This document shows, in pieces, positions 10,684 to 22,866 of a stretch of DNA of 64,000 bases. The stretch is taken from the NCBI GenBank assembly GCA_003586115.2, contig QVOM02000073.1:28905298-28969297 (forward strand). The letters are read 5' to 3'. A program made the position numbers and the translations under genes. Numbering within the stretch: position 1 is the stretch's first letter; every line of letters begins with the position of its first letter. Below the pieces are notes generated by a model that was not told the origin of the DNA, did no database searches, and saw only the letters and a list, made by a program, of their open reading frames with translations. This DNA comes from Salvator merianae. Its lineage: Eukaryota > Chordata > Lepidosauria > Squamata > Teiidae.

Positions 10684-13600
10684 TTACTGTGCTGATTTTT
10701 ATCATGCAATGTGATAGACATTTGCTGAACTGCATCCCAAAACCCAAGCTGCCTCCAGAGCCTTTTGGACACTTTTAGCTGAATGTCCAGAAGCAACTCA
10801 CTTCTGAAGTGTTTCCAGGAACCTGCTGAAATAGCACCAGGCTCCCTGCACCAGATAAAGTAGCCCTGCCTCTGGGTGCCATCTGAACGCAAGCAGCTGG
10901 GTTGGTCTACTACTGGGGAACAGTTGGAAGAACTCTTTAAAGAAGTCATTCTCTCATTGATGCCCTCTCCTATGACTCGTCCCATGCAGAGACTGCTCCA
11001 GGTGAGGCACAACCTCCCGGTAGACTGGTCCATAATGACAATGAGGCATCCTCATGTAGATCTTGCCTTGAACTACATTCCCTATAAAGCCAGACTATGT
11101 CTCTGGAATGCTTTTTCTGGGACTGGCACATCACTGTCCAGTCCTCCATCCTCTCTATTTCCTCAGTCATGCCTGGAGGTACCTGAAGTTGCTGTCAGAG
11201 AGAACAGGGAGGGACACTGGCAACAGTGTGGTCTCAGACATGTGGGGAACACAAGGAGAAGAAAAAGAGTGGTTGAGTCCCCGAGACTGCACAGGAAGCA
11301 GAGCTTCTCATATTTATTTGTTGCTTCACTGGCAAAGGAGAGACAGCAGTATCAGCACAGCAGAGGTGAGGGCAATGATGAAGTTATCACTTCATTATTG
11401 TGTCCTTCCCAGACATTTCCCTATAATTAGGAAAAATTGTCCAGACTGATATTAACTCTTGTTTTCCTGGGCAGGACTGGGAAGATCAGGTGATATGGCA
11501 CCACCATACATCACAAGCTCTTAAGAGTTCCCCTTAAGGAGCTGGGTATATCCCCAAGACCCTTATCAAAGGATCCTGAATGATACCTTTTGCCAAGTAT
11601 AACATCATGACATGACTGAACTAAGACCAGATTTTACTATGATTAGAGGCAAATTTGCTGTGTCCATAGAAAGGTTGTTCCTTCAGATCACTTACAGCCA
11701 TGGAAGGGAAACTGATATCAAAGTCAAAAGAGAGTAGGAAAAAATGCAAAGCAACTCCATATATTTTCCTGCATTATAAGGTTCTCTAAGTGATTTTTCA
11801 ATGAGTTCTATCTCTGGACTGAACCCTGGAATTCTTCTTGGCTCTATGCTGTAGTCCATCAGTTTTCCAGTTCAGAAAACAAGTGTGCAGATCCAATAGT
11901 AGAAAATATTTGGTGAGCTACGTCCCTAACTAGTTATGATACTGAAGTCTATAATGGCAGCACAAATGAAACTATATTTTTCTTCTTCATTAAACTACCA
12001 AGTGTCACGGGCTTAGACAAATTGTTTACGCAGAAATTATTAAGTCCATGTATCCCTTCTTATTCAGTACTAAACCCTACTATTGATGCAATTACATTTC
12101 AAAACACTTTCACATTCTTTCTACTAATTTAACATTGCACTTTTTTGACCTTATTGTGGCATGTCCAATGCTGAAAACATGCAGGGCAAGTGCATTAAAT
12201 GAAGATGAATTATATAACCAAGAGGCATAAATTAAGAGTGTAATGTGCTTGATGGAAACAATTAACTTCTTAAACATTCAAACAGTACTACCAATTCACT
12301 GTGAAAATAGAAAGTGGTAATTTTGCAGTGATTGATATATAGCAAATGCAGCAAAAAGAAAAATCTGGAAGTCCACCAAGTACTATTTCTTTTAACATGT
12401 ACTTATGGTAAAAGATACAAATTAAAATATATGACTTCTGAAAACTGAAGCAGAATATTATGGATTTATTGGAATTGACTAAGTCATAGAGGAAAGAGGT
12501 TAGAAAATTTGATGGACATCCAAGTGTGCTCAGTTCTTTCCCTGTCCTTATTCTATGATATTTGGGTTCTTTCCCAACCCTACTGAGAAAATTTAATATG
12601 ATTATATTTGATGTACAAATGATAATGTAACAGATATAAGTACTGAAACTGTAATGCAGACTTTTGTCACAGGTTTTTTTTTTTTTTTTTTTTTAATGCA
12701 GCTTCTTTTTAGGTTTGAAGATATCTAAGATGGATTTCTTTCCTAATTTAATTGATCCTTTTGGTAATATAAGTCTTTGATTATTCTTTAATGATTGACA
12801 ATGGTTAGACAATGTGTTCTTAAACACACACACAGGTGCGAACAGGATACTGCCCCAGCTTCCATGTGTACAAAGTTGTACAAATTGATACAGTGATTAT
12901 TTAAATTTATAAGTTACATTTTCATTCCTTATCCTTGTATAATTTGGGTCTCTTGAAAAATTTCCCCTTGTCAAATGTGTTTCTGAGTGTCATTGCTACC
13001 TAAGGTTCATTATTCTCCTGCCTACTGAGCTAACTTTTTTGTACTGTCTTGAATATAAGTAATATATAAGTGCTTGCACAGCTACATGGCTCAGATCAAG
13101 AATAGCTAATGTGCATAAAGATATATGAATTGAGGCAATATGAGAAATGAAAGACTTTTGCCTGTAGCACAATAGCTAGAATACTGAAAAGACAGAATTG
13201 TAAGTTTTAACCATATATATAATGCTATTCTGGAGACTCTTCTTTTTGACATCAAATCTCAAAGAGCATGTAAATGCATTATATTAACCTATATAAATAT
13301 TTGCTCTTGGATTCTTGAATTTTTCATCCTTTTATTCATGTGTTAGACACCTTTTTTTCCGGATCTATTATGCTAGTTTCTTAACAGTGAATACCTTATT
13401 GATACATTTTTCCCAGAAAAAAAAAAACCACAGAATCAAGCTTTTCCTTGCCACAAGGATGAGGTTTGGTTAACAATCAGTTCTCAGTTCTCCTCCTAAG
13501 AAGAGACCAAATACAATCTTTCTTCTCCTATTTCTTTGTCATTTACATAGAAAATAACCTAGTACTATGTATAATTTCCATATAACATTTTTAAAGGCTC

Positions 13601-14079
13601 TTTCTAAAATGTTACCAAGCTAAGTATATGCATTGGGTAAGAAGATAATCAGAATTACATGTGTTTTGGGGTGTTTTCACACTTGCCACCTTAGAATGGG
13701 AAGCTGTGGGGTCCTAGACTTGAATACTAGCAGGATATGAGCAGTCACACTGCAAATGCTAATATCCTGCTCCATGACAGTGGCTGGGAAGCATCCAGCT
13801 ACTGCCAAGGTGATTGGCAGTGCCACAGGTGTCTGCAGGTGTCTGCAGGCATGATTTTGTGATCATTCAGGTGCAGCCTCTCTGCACCACATGAGTAAGT
13901 TCCATACAATAAAAAGAGAGAAAAATAGATAATAGATAAGTAATAGAAAATGAGAGAAAATATATATAGTGACTTTTGATCTTCCCCATAGCTAATATAA
14001 CAGTTTCAAATCTGCTGTGAGATACCACTTATCAGTGTACAATCTCTTATGAACCTTCAACCTCTAATGTTGAAATATC
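10684..14079. other. Unassigned DNA
   Basis: The longest open frame is 184 codons on the plus strand (10,876-11,430). It has no domain, signal or membrane segment I recognise and is overlapped by similar minus-strand frames, so I do not call it a gene. A poly-T tract of about 21 lies at 12,674-12,694. At 13,665-13,910 there is a hairpin-rich tract (AGCAGGATAT with ATATCCTGCT about 25 bp apart) preceded by TTTTCACACTTGCCACC, faintly like the GGYCC-family terminus, with no clear right end. Confidence 0.5.
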
Positions 14080-15150
14080 TCCTACTTGTACATGCAGAAA
14101 GTGAATATGAGTTTGCCAATTTTTAAAGTATAATTTCAAGATTTCTCTCTAATAAAGCACTATAACTTTTCAAATAACATTTTCTCAGTTCTATGTAACG
14201 AGTCTAATACTTTGGAAATTTGGAATACATTATTATTATTTTCCTAACTTGGAATTCTCCATCCTCATTCCTTGTGAGGGCTATTCTGAACTATTTTCCT
14301 ATTTCTTGGCTTTTTATTTCTAAAAATCCACCAATCATTTTTTATTTTAATGCCACAATCTCAATATTTGGTTGGAACTAATTCTGATAAGACTTGAAAA
14401 AGTATATATAAAATCTTAGGTATTATCAACATTTTCATAGCTGTAATTCTTAATAAAATATCTTCTTATTTTGCCATCCCCTTAGTTGACTTCTTATTTT
14501 CTTCCATATTTGTTTATAATTCCCTGGTATAATATTCCCTGTATTTCACATTAACAATACTAGCAAATACTTCAATTTTTTACCCCCCCCCCAATTTAAA
14601 CCAGTTTCTAATTGTATTCGTTTCTGTTCTTCAGGGAGTGTGTTGAGAAATAATATTTCTTACTTGTTTATATTATTTACCATTCCTGAGTTATTTGGAA
14701 ATGCTTTAATCACTGAAATTAATTCTCTAGTCTTTACCACTGGTTGGTTTTATATTATCAGAGTGTTGCCTGCAAATAAGTTTATCTTTATTTCTTCCCT
14801 CTCTATTCTGCAACCACTCATCTTCTTATTGGCTCTTATATCATTCACTAATGGTCTCATCACTAACAAAAACAATAATGGTGAAAGTGGACACACTTTT
14901 CTGGTGCTCTTTTGTATTGGTTTTTATCTGTATTTGAATCCACTTGTTCTTATCCACACTTTATTGCCTTCATATATTTTCCTAATCATTTCACAAAAAT
15001 TACTCCCTATGCCAAACTTATAGTTTTAACATTCTTGATTTATTCTTCATTTGCTGTGCATGGTATAATATCATTTATATTGACACAGAGATATCCATTC
15101 TGTGGCTTCCTCTTTTCTAATACTGTATATCACTATCAAACATGGAAATT
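14080..15150 (-). mobile_element. L1-clade LINE fragment (reverse transcriptase), heavily decayed
   Basis: Read on the minus strand, the translation carries the ordered blocks of an L1 reverse transcriptase. From high to low coordinates these are a YKFGIGSNFCEMIRKIYEG segment, then VCPLSPLLF (the conserved GCPLSPLLF block), then IEREEIKINLFAGNTLI at the FADD position (catalytic aspartates lost, reading FAGN), then RITAMKMLIIPKILYLF-like sequence matching the GRIALIKMNVLPR block. Stops and frameshifts are frequent. A C-run of about 9 near 14,583-14,591 interrupts it. The open frame on the plus strand (14,640-15,023) is only the antisense shadow. Assignment rests on block order, not one motif. 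Confidence 0.75.
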
Positions 15151-15159
15151 TCAACAATA

Positions 15160-18149
15160 ATATAATAGTAGTCAATCTTTGGGGAGTGATGGATTTGGAC
15201 TCACAATTTGTTAGGCAGAAGGAAAACTGTTAGCTACAACACAAATGTAAGCATTTGTGTTACTATGGAAACTTCTGATTCCAGGTCAGTTAAGAGGCTC
15301 CTATCAAGTTTATCTGTGTTACTTTGCATCCAGAATTAGCCTTTAGTGAGGTATATTGAAGAAAAAAACAAAAACAAAAACAGAAGCCTACTTCTGCACC
15401 ACTAAAGTAATTCAACTTGGTCCAAAGTGCTCCCATTATAAAGCCAGGAGAGTTGTAACTAACAGCAGTTCCACACTGGCTGGTGTACCAGGCAGGTGTG
15501 TGAACTGGCAGAGCAAATGGTCCCTGCCACATGCCGTTAGCCACTATACCAGTCTTAATATGGATTAAGAGAGCTAGGGTAAGACCAGCCTCTTCATCCC
15601 ACACCAATATGCAAGGTGCAGATGTTGTCTTTAGCATGGACTTACCGAATCAACTCCGCCCCCCTAATTAATGCACAGTATAGTAAGAGACTAAATAAAA
15701 TTTCAGTCATAATTAGTAACAGAATCTCATAGAATCTGAATCACTCCAAAAATATCTCAATGTTGATTTAAACCAGTTAAAAGTGACATTCATTCTAAAA
15801 CAACACCCCTGATTTTGTTAAACTCAAGGAAGGCTATGTTCTGTGGCAGGCTTTCATGGTCTCTGATTATTGTCCATAATATCTGGAAAGCTATAGATTA
15901 ACTGTGGCCATGCTGACACTAACGTATTTGGAAAAAGAAAAAAAACATGCCTTTTTCTTTTTCATTTCCTTTTTAGCATGAACAGAATATATTTCATATC
16001 AGTAATAGTTCTATTTCCCAGTTTTCAGAGATGTGACATTTTTGAACTGCAGTGAACTGCCATTCACAATATGTGAAATAATAATTTTGAAAAAGGTGCC
16101 AATCTGATCTTTCCAAACAAATGCCCATTGATCTTAGAAGGAGAAGCCATTTTATCATCAATGGCTTTTGGAAAGTAATTTTTGGTCTAAACGGTTGAAT
16201 GATCACAAGTTGAAATCAATAGATTCAAATTCTTTCCCTACTTGGTTATAGACCGAGTAGAATGTAGGCAGTTTCCAGTTCCACAAAATAACTTTCATCT
16301 TCAGGTGTTGTGAAAAGCTACTGTTGAATATGAAACAAATGAAGCAACACATAAGGCCAATATAGCATAAGAGGAACTAGCCTATAATAAAGAAGTTCAG
16401 ATAACATGTATAGTTTATATCATCAACTGTCATGTTTTTACATAGGTGTCAGAGAATGACCTGATACATTCAGTAGAGGGTGGCTACATCGTGCACATTT
16501 TATTTCACACAGCAGCAGCTGTTCAGAGTTTACTGCTGAATCTTGGCAGTTCCATATCTGAATCTTGTCAATTTCATTTGTGAATATTTGTGCTGCAGTA
16601 TTTGGGCAAAAATGCCACTTGGTAATAGGTCCTGCAGTGTGGCAACTACATTTCATCATTCCCATTAGGCCTGCAGACAGGCATGATAAAACAATACTTG
16701 GAAGCACCCTGCTGATAAACCTCGACAAAAGACCTAAAGATTATTTTATTTTTCTCCTAGGTTTTCCTGTATTATGTAAACTTAAAGCACAATGGTGTAC
16801 CAATATATGTACATTCTTATATCTTCCTTCTATATCTTTCATAGTTTGTTACACAAAGCATGTTAAGATCTATGTATAATCATTAATATGTTGATTTTGC
16901 CCCCAAACTAGGAAAAATATAAAATAATATAAAATAAAATAAGTGACCACCAAAGACCATCCGTATAGCTTACCAGGGAATGAAATCTCCTTAAGTTAGC
17001 TACAAACCTATTAATACTGTTCCAATTTTCCTCACATTAATTTGGGATTTCCAGATTCATAGCTGTGAGACTACTTTGAACTCACTTCATGAAATGCATG
17101 TTTTTGATAGTATAGACACCAAATAAAAATATAGTTATTCATTCTATTTCCTATGTATGGATCTCTGGAAAGCTGGAGCAAAGTTCTCAGAGCAAGAGTA
17201 TGAAGCTGCAGCTTGAGGATGGACTTTTTCATTTAATAATGAACTCTTCTTTTTATCTCTTTGACATATACTTTCTTCCGATGAAATGCTACCCCGTCAT
17301 GTCTGGTGACTTCACAAAAGCACTTTGCTGTATGGGAGACCTGTTTTGGAATGGAAGTCACCTCGTTGCTATGAGAAACCTCAGTGATAAAGCCAGAAGC
17401 TGACATTTGAAGGATGCTCTAATAATGAAATGAATTAAGATAGTTTGCCCATAGGGCATTTCATTGCATGCATGTGCAAATTACAGGCCTTATATTGGAT
17501 AAAGGTGACTTGCTCTTTCTGCTAAAGTTGCTTAGTTACCCATTTCTCAAGTTTAGATTTCCCCTTTTCATAAAAGAAGTAGAGGCAACTTCTGTTTTTA
17601 AAATTATTGATTTCCTAAGATATATTTTATTATAAAATTCAAGACATAGGGTGAAGGAATTTTGAATCAGTGTTTATTCATAGATCAATAACTGCTTCTG
17701 GATTAACTTTACATCTGTGTTAAAATAAATAAAGTTATTTTCTTAGGGGAAGGAATGTTTATCTGTAGTTTTAACATTTTTTTCTAACAGCAATTCTTCT
17801 TAGTGTCGTATATACAAAAGAGATACCACAGGTCATTTCACATCATAAGGCTTTATTATTATTCATGCAAATATAGCAAAGTATTTATTATAAAGTTAAG
17901 ACACAAATGTAACAAATTATTTCTGCGGAGACACCTAAAAATATGACATTTCTCTATAAAAAAAATGTTTTACAAGGTATAGCTTACAAAGATCAAATAT
18001 TTCTTCCATTTTACAGGTTAGGAATTAACACTATTTTAGAATGCTAGTTTAAATGGATGGGTGGGGGAAAGAAAACTTGCCCTTTTTAACAGGTAGTTTG
18101 TAAACAGAAGAAGACACAGTATTTATTTCACATTTCTCATCCTTCTAGA
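15160..18149. other. Unassigned DNA
   Basis: No gene was confirmed. A perfect 10-bp stem with a 4-base loop (AACACAAATG, TAAG, CATTTGTGTT) lies at about 15,239-15,262. A minus-strand open frame of 96 codons (16,438-16,728) is Cys-rich but matches nothing I know and has no supporting exon structure. Confidence 0.45.
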
Positions 18150-18300
18150 CCTGCGGTTCTCAAACTGTGGTTCTCCACATATTCCTGAACAACAACTCCA
18201 AGCATTTCCCTCACACTAGGCTGGCATGTAATGTTGAGAATGAAACACTACAGTAGGAGTTGTTCGGGAACAACTTCCCATTTTCTCTGCAAGGACCCAT
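18150..18300. mobile_element. Possible Charlie-like hAT MITE remnant
   Basis: The tract begins CTGCGGTTCTCAAACTGTGG, close to the CAGNGGTTCTCAA terminus of Charlie-group hAT elements. It holds an internal imperfect inverted pair, CCTGAACAACAACTCC and GGAGTTGTTCGGG. The right terminus is not recognisable and no duplication was found, so this is tentative. Confidence 0.4.
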
Positions 18301-19372
18301 AGAGAAATAGGATGAAAGGTGGTCTGCGGAATATTTTATTCCCCAAAGGTAAAAGAGGGATTAAAAATGTTGTTTACATCCCTGTTGTACTAATGAGGAC
18401 TTCTAGTTAATCAAATAATCTTTTGTCAGCAGATAAGTACCAAACTCAATACACCTTACATGAAAGAAATAACACAGCAGGGAACAATTAATTATAATAG
18501 AATTTGTATTTCTGGAGCTTGATTAGTTTCTCCAACCAGTTATTTAGCCATCTTCCAATTGTCAACTGAAGGGTTGAACATCCTCAAATATGTAATAGAA
18601 GAAACTCTTCATACTTTCAAAATCAGAAAGGGGGATGCTCAGTGTGGAGAGTGAGTGCACCTTACATTTTTCTTCTGCACATAAGTTGATAAATTATATT
18701 ACACTGAATTTTATTATGGTTGCAAGCCAGGTTATCTTGAAAAAAAACATGAAATAAAATACAACAAACAATACTTTCATTAACTATAAGCAAAAGTCAC
18801 TTTGGCACAGTACTTCAGAACTTAAAACTAAAAGGAGGAAGAACCTTTAAATAGTGAATTCTGATGGCAATATGACAGAATTTCATAACATTGTTAGAAA
18901 TCTTATCTGTGATTTATCATCTAGCTGGATTGTTACAGAAAGCTCACATGAATGACTTTGGAAGTCCTTCAGTGTTGGCTAGATTAATCTAGTTCTACAA
19001 TTAACATCTTAATAATATGTGTGCTAGTATGTCAATTTCACCCAAATTACATGAGTACATATGCAAAGGGAATGGAGTTATACAGGATTTTCCACTAAAA
19101 AGAATTGGTAACAGAGCATTGAAACAAGCTCTCCAGGAGGCCCATTGACTATTCAATAAGGGTCAATAAAAATATATAGTAGGCAGGGAATAAAAAGTCT
19201 TGATTCATTTGCATGACCTAGCCTTGGGTAGATGCCGAATTAATAAAAATATTAGGGGAAAACATATCAAGGAAGTTTATCAATGGTATTCTTCAATAAA
19301 ATAGAATGAAATTTATCAGTTAAAATTAAAGCAATAAACCCTGAGAAAGAGATTGTGTGAAAGGCAAGGGCA
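18301..19372. other. AT-rich unassigned DNA
   Basis: Nothing recognisable on either strand. Confidence 0.5.
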
Positions 19373-19674
19373 GGCCACTTTGGCCTGAGATATGCAACCA
19401 ATTCTATGGTGGGTCAGGTTGCCACTGATGCAGGAGAGGGCCATCTGCATTGGGACAATCTCTACTACCGCCTCTGAAGGCTGCACCAGCTTTAGAGCTA
19501 AAGGAACAAAAGTTCCTGGCTATCAGAGTTCTCAGACCCCCTGTTTTGGTGCCACATCCTGTAGCACTGCTAAACTCCCACCTCCACATACCAGATCAGG
19601 GGACCATGGGCCTGTTCGCACTTACCTTAGCAGAACGTTCTAATTAGCAGGCTTCAGACTGGAAAGGTTGGAGT

Positions 19675-20548
19675 TAGGGATGCACACGAAGCTTCGTGCA
19701 CTTCGCATTTCACGCGAAGATGGCATTTCCGCCATCTTCGCGCAAAATGCGAAGACAAAAGGGGCTCGCGAATATGAATGGCGAAGGTCCCGGCGACCTT
19801 TGAGACCTTCGCCATTTGCTGCGAGCTCCCTCTTTTTGGCCGCGAGAAGCTCCTGCATCAGAGCGTAGAAGCTTCACGCAGCTTAAAAGAGGGAGACGAT
19901 CGGAAATGTCAGAAAATCAATGCTGAATCCGATTGCTAAAGTAGTGCTGCCTCTGTGACAGGCAGCACTTAACTTTAGTGATTGGATTCGGCATTGATTT
20001 TTCTCCGTTTCCGATCACTGTCTCTCATTCCCGCCCCCCAGTCTGTCAGCGCACACACTGACAGACTAGGGGAGGGGGAATGAGAGAGATTGCTGCGCGA
20101 CCGGAAAGAGAGAAATCAAGGCGAAGGTCTTCCCTTCACCTTGATTTCTCTCTTTCCAATCGCACTCTCTCTCATTCCCCCCCCCAGTCTGTCAGTGTGC
20201 GCGCTGACAGACTGGGGGGGGGAATGAGAGAGTGCTGCGTGATCGGAAATGGAGAAATTAAGGCGAAGGGAAGACCTTTGCCTTGATTTCTCTCTTTCCG
20301 ATCGCACTCTCTCTTATTCCCCCTAGTCTGTCAGTGTGTGCGCGCGACTGACAGGCTAGGGGGAATGAGAGAGTGATCAGAAATGGAGACAAATCAAGGC
20401 GAAGGGAAGACCTTTGTGGCGAAGGTCTTCCCTTCACCTTGATTTGCCTCTGTTTCCGATCGGTCGGTCTCTGCGAAGATTTTCGCCGCGAAAACGAAAG
20501 GCTCCCTTTTCGAGCCTCCCGTTTTCGTGCGAAAACGAAGCACCCCTA
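19675..20548. mobile_element. Non-autonomous hAT transposon, 874 bp, perfect 8-bp duplication
   Basis: The element starts TAGGGATGCACACGAAG and ends CGAAGCACCCCTA. GTTGGAGT is duplicated perfectly at 19,667-19,674 and 20,549-20,556, which fixes both ends and shows insertion into the GGGCCTGTTC element. The interior is CpG-rich foldback DNA with the palindrome module CTGTCAG...CTGACAG three times (about 20,039, 20,185 and 20,324). No transposase is encoded. It belongs to the same family as the copies at 6,408, 30,003, 34,485 and 54,362. Confidence 0.9.
20039..20460. repeat. Three tandem palindromic units (about 140-147 bp) inside the hAT element
   Basis: Each unit has an AGTCTGTCAG...CTGACAG palindrome framed by CTCTCATTCCCCC and its complement, then AAATCAAGGCGAAGG with its inverted partner CCTTCACCTTGATTT (or CCTTTGCC variants). 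Units start near 20,039, 20,185 and 20,324. The whole tract is self-complementary at several scales. Confidence 0.8.
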
Positions 20549-21589
20549 GTTGGAGTCTGTTGAGTGCTATACGCACTTGCCAGCAGGGAAACAGACTCCA
20601 AGCTGATCAGCAGAGGGAGTGGTGCAGATGGGAATCTGCTAGACTGGAAATGAGGTCACAAATCATAGATGCACAGATGCGAAGATAGGTCTAGTAATCC
20701 AAACCATAGAGTACTGCTTCGAAGCTAGAGGGGCTCCTTTCAGAGCTGTCTTTGAAATGGCAGCCAGACTGCGAAACCCAAAGGGCAAACCAGGTTGCGA
20801 AGCAGCGGACCGTGCCAGCCCCTCCTTGCCGCCATTTTGAGCCACGAAGCAGTGCGAAAGCAACTTCCCCGATCTGCACTTGATCTCGCAGGTCGCAATC
20901 AAGACAAGTAATTGCTTGTCTTGCCTTCCCCAGCATCAGGTATGTATCGGTCAAGGTTCGGTTAGATTTGGGTGAGGCGCGCGCCCATGGTAGTGCAAAA
21001 CGTACGTTCCAGCAAGCAGCCAAGAACGGTCTACCGCGGAAGTATGAACAGGCCCACTGTGTCTTCCACACACAGCCTACTGTTCCAAGCTAAGCCCTAG
21101 CACACCGGTATATGCTCTGTCCTATGTAGATGGAACATGCTAGCAGGAAGCAGGGACTTCCTTGATCTTTGCTGGTGTATGGAAGGGAAGGCCAGGAGCC
21201 CTTTCTGAGTACAGAACAGTGTCCCATGTGGAAAGGGGCCAAAAGTCACTTTAAAGTTGATGAATGCTGCATAAAATACTGAGCTGGGTCTTCTTGAACA
21301 TTTTTCTGTCAGGTGGTCTACAACTAGTCAATAGTCCACAGATTATCTCTCTGTAGTTTTTCTTTTTTGTCCCCAAGAATAGTCAAGCCAATCACAAAGT
21401 ATATAACAATGATGGCTGGCATATAATTATATGCAGGCATATAATTTAGCTATGATATTCAGGAGGCATATGGGACTGTACCTTGTAAGATCATTCCTTA
21501 AGCCCTTCTTAAATGAAGAGAATATTCCTCAGGAATACAACAATATTGTCAATGTAAGTAATAAAGAAAAGTTGAAAATGAGCTCCACC

Positions 21590-22366
21590 AATCAGTCTGT
21601 GTCTCCTCTTACCCCTCCAAGGCACCTTCATCACCCCAAGGAGTTGCCTACTGCCAAGGTTTCATTCTCAGAAATGCTACCTATTCCATTTGTAGGACCA
21701 GGAAGACTGAAGGAGCTCAGATTCCTCAATGTGTGGATGAGACAGTGGTGCTGAGAGGAAGGGTTTAGATTTGTTAGGAACTGAAGAACATTTTGGGATA
21801 AGGCATACCTGTATGAAAGGAGCGGGTTGCACTTGAACCAAGATGGAACCAGACTGCTAGCACTTAATATTACAAAAGTTACAGAGAACTTTTTAAACTG
21901 ATTACTTCAAAAAAGCCAACAGGCACTAGACAGCATTTCATTTGAAACGTGAGTGAGGAGAGTACAACTTATGGGCATAGTACTGAGTTGTGTGGGAAAG
22001 TAGTCAATAATTTTCAAGCAGAAAGATGTGAGAGTCAGTGTAAGAATTTACATGGTTTTACAGGACTGAACTTGCACCAGAGGATTGCATACAAATATCT
22101 ATATGAAAATGCCAGAAGCTTCCAAGGTAGAGGAGCTGGAATGCTTAGTGATGGATACAAAAATTGATATTATTGGTATAAATGAAACCTGGCAAATCAC
22201 AGAAAACCAATGGGATAGAGTGATCCCAGGTTACAAACTGTACAGCAAAAGGACAATGAAGGTGAATTGGAGGTGGTGTAGTCTTGTACAGTAAAGAAGA
22301 GATAGAATCTTATGAACTAGAATATCTGAGTGAATCAGATCCATACACAGAAGCGTTGTGGACAAG
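21590..22366 (+). mobile_element. CR1/L3-like LINE, end of ORF1 and start of ORF2 endonuclease, decayed
   Basis: The first part encodes AFSEMLPIPFVGPGR and LNVWMRQWC, close to AFSEMLPVPSPGPAR in the copy at the window end (63,504 on) and typical of the C-terminal SGNH-hydrolase-like domain of CR1 ORF1. RSGLHLNQDGTRLLALNITK follows. From about 22,085 the frame reads a YENARS segment, then LECLVMDTKIDIIGINETW, the N-terminal motif of an APE-type endonuclease (with the ETW box). Stops separate the pieces. It is cut at 22,366 by a minus-strand LINE 3' end. Confidence 0.85.
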
Positions 22367-22830
22367 AATAAGAACATAAGACCAGCCCTGCTGGATTGGG
22401 AAACAATCCATCTTGTCTAGCACGCTGTCTCACACAGTGGACCATCAATTGTTTCTGGCCATTCTCAAGAAGAAGACAAAGGCAAAATCTTCACCTGGCT
22501 TGAACTGTCTGCAAATGAGATTTAGAGGTATCTTGCCTGTCTCTCCAACCTGGAAACAGTACCTAGGCATCAATTCTAGTAGTCATTGATACTCCTGTCC
22601 TCTATGAATTTGTTTAACCCTTTTTTAAAATTATCCAGGCTGGCTGCTGTCACCACTTTTTCTGGTAGTAAATTCCCCTTGTCAGTCCTAATTTTCCTGT
22701 CCATGGAGCTTCCCAGAGTGTCCCCTCATTCTAGTGCTGTGTGATAGAAAAAAATAATTTTTCCTCTGTCCACCTTTTCCACACTGTGTGTGATTTCTAT
22801 ATACGTCTATCAGGTCACCTCCTTACCTGA
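22367..22830 (-). mobile_element. CR1/L3-like LINE 3' end, opposite orientation
   Basis: The plus-strand start AAGAACATAAGACCAGCCC is the reverse complement of the LINE 3' terminus (compare CTTATGTTCTTATG at about 9,370). Read on the minus strand it parallels the copy at 8,287-9,390: a CTGATAGACGTATATAGAAATC region, CTATCACACAGCACTAGAAT, then GGGGACACTCTGGGAAGCTC, then AAAGGGTTAAACAAATTC. It is 5'-truncated at about 22,830, where the L2 3' tail begins. Confidence 0.85.

Positions 22831-22832
<2 letters not shown>

Positions 22833-22866
<34 letters not shown>

Larger units (their letters stand above)
19608..21055. mobile_element. GGGCCTGTTC-terminus DNA transposon, interrupted by a hAT element
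   Basis: The left end GGGCCTGTTCGCACTTACC and the right end (reverse complement GGGCCTGTTCATACTTCC) are inverted repeats. Similarity resumes further in, where CAGAACGTTCT pairs with AGACCGTTCT. Removing the hAT insertion (19,675-20,548 plus one 8-bp duplication) leaves an element of about 566 bp, moderately CpG-rich, with no transposase. The flanks (CAT and ACT) show no duplication. The CACTTACC part of the terminus is shared with the GGYCC family, so the two may be relatives. Confidence 0.7.
19373..21240. mobile_element. Probable outer GGYCC-type element holding a nest of two further transposons
   Basis: The right end CATGTGGAAAGGGGCC is the reverse complement of a GGCCCCTTTCCACATG terminus, as in the GGYCC family. 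The left end, GGCCACTTTGGCC, is poorer. The interior segment GGAACAAAAGTTCCTGG resembles AAAGTTCCTAGCCT in the copies at 45,970 and 58,741. Between these ends sits the GGGCCTGTTC element at 19,608-21,055. No target duplication is evident, so the outer layer is an inference. Confidence 0.4.

Noticed and set aside
10876..11430. 184-codon open frame, the longest in the window
   Set aside because: No domain, no splice context and overlapping minus-strand frames of similar length. It is most likely chance openness in non-AT-rich DNA.
13159..13220. Weak tRNA-like segment (TAGCACAATAGC)
   Set aside because: One mismatch in the A box and no B box; insufficient for a SINE call.
14640..15023. 127-codon hydrophobic plus-strand frame resembling a membrane protein
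   Set aside because: Antisense of an L1 reverse transcriptase fragment; the minus strand carries the recognisable protein blocks.
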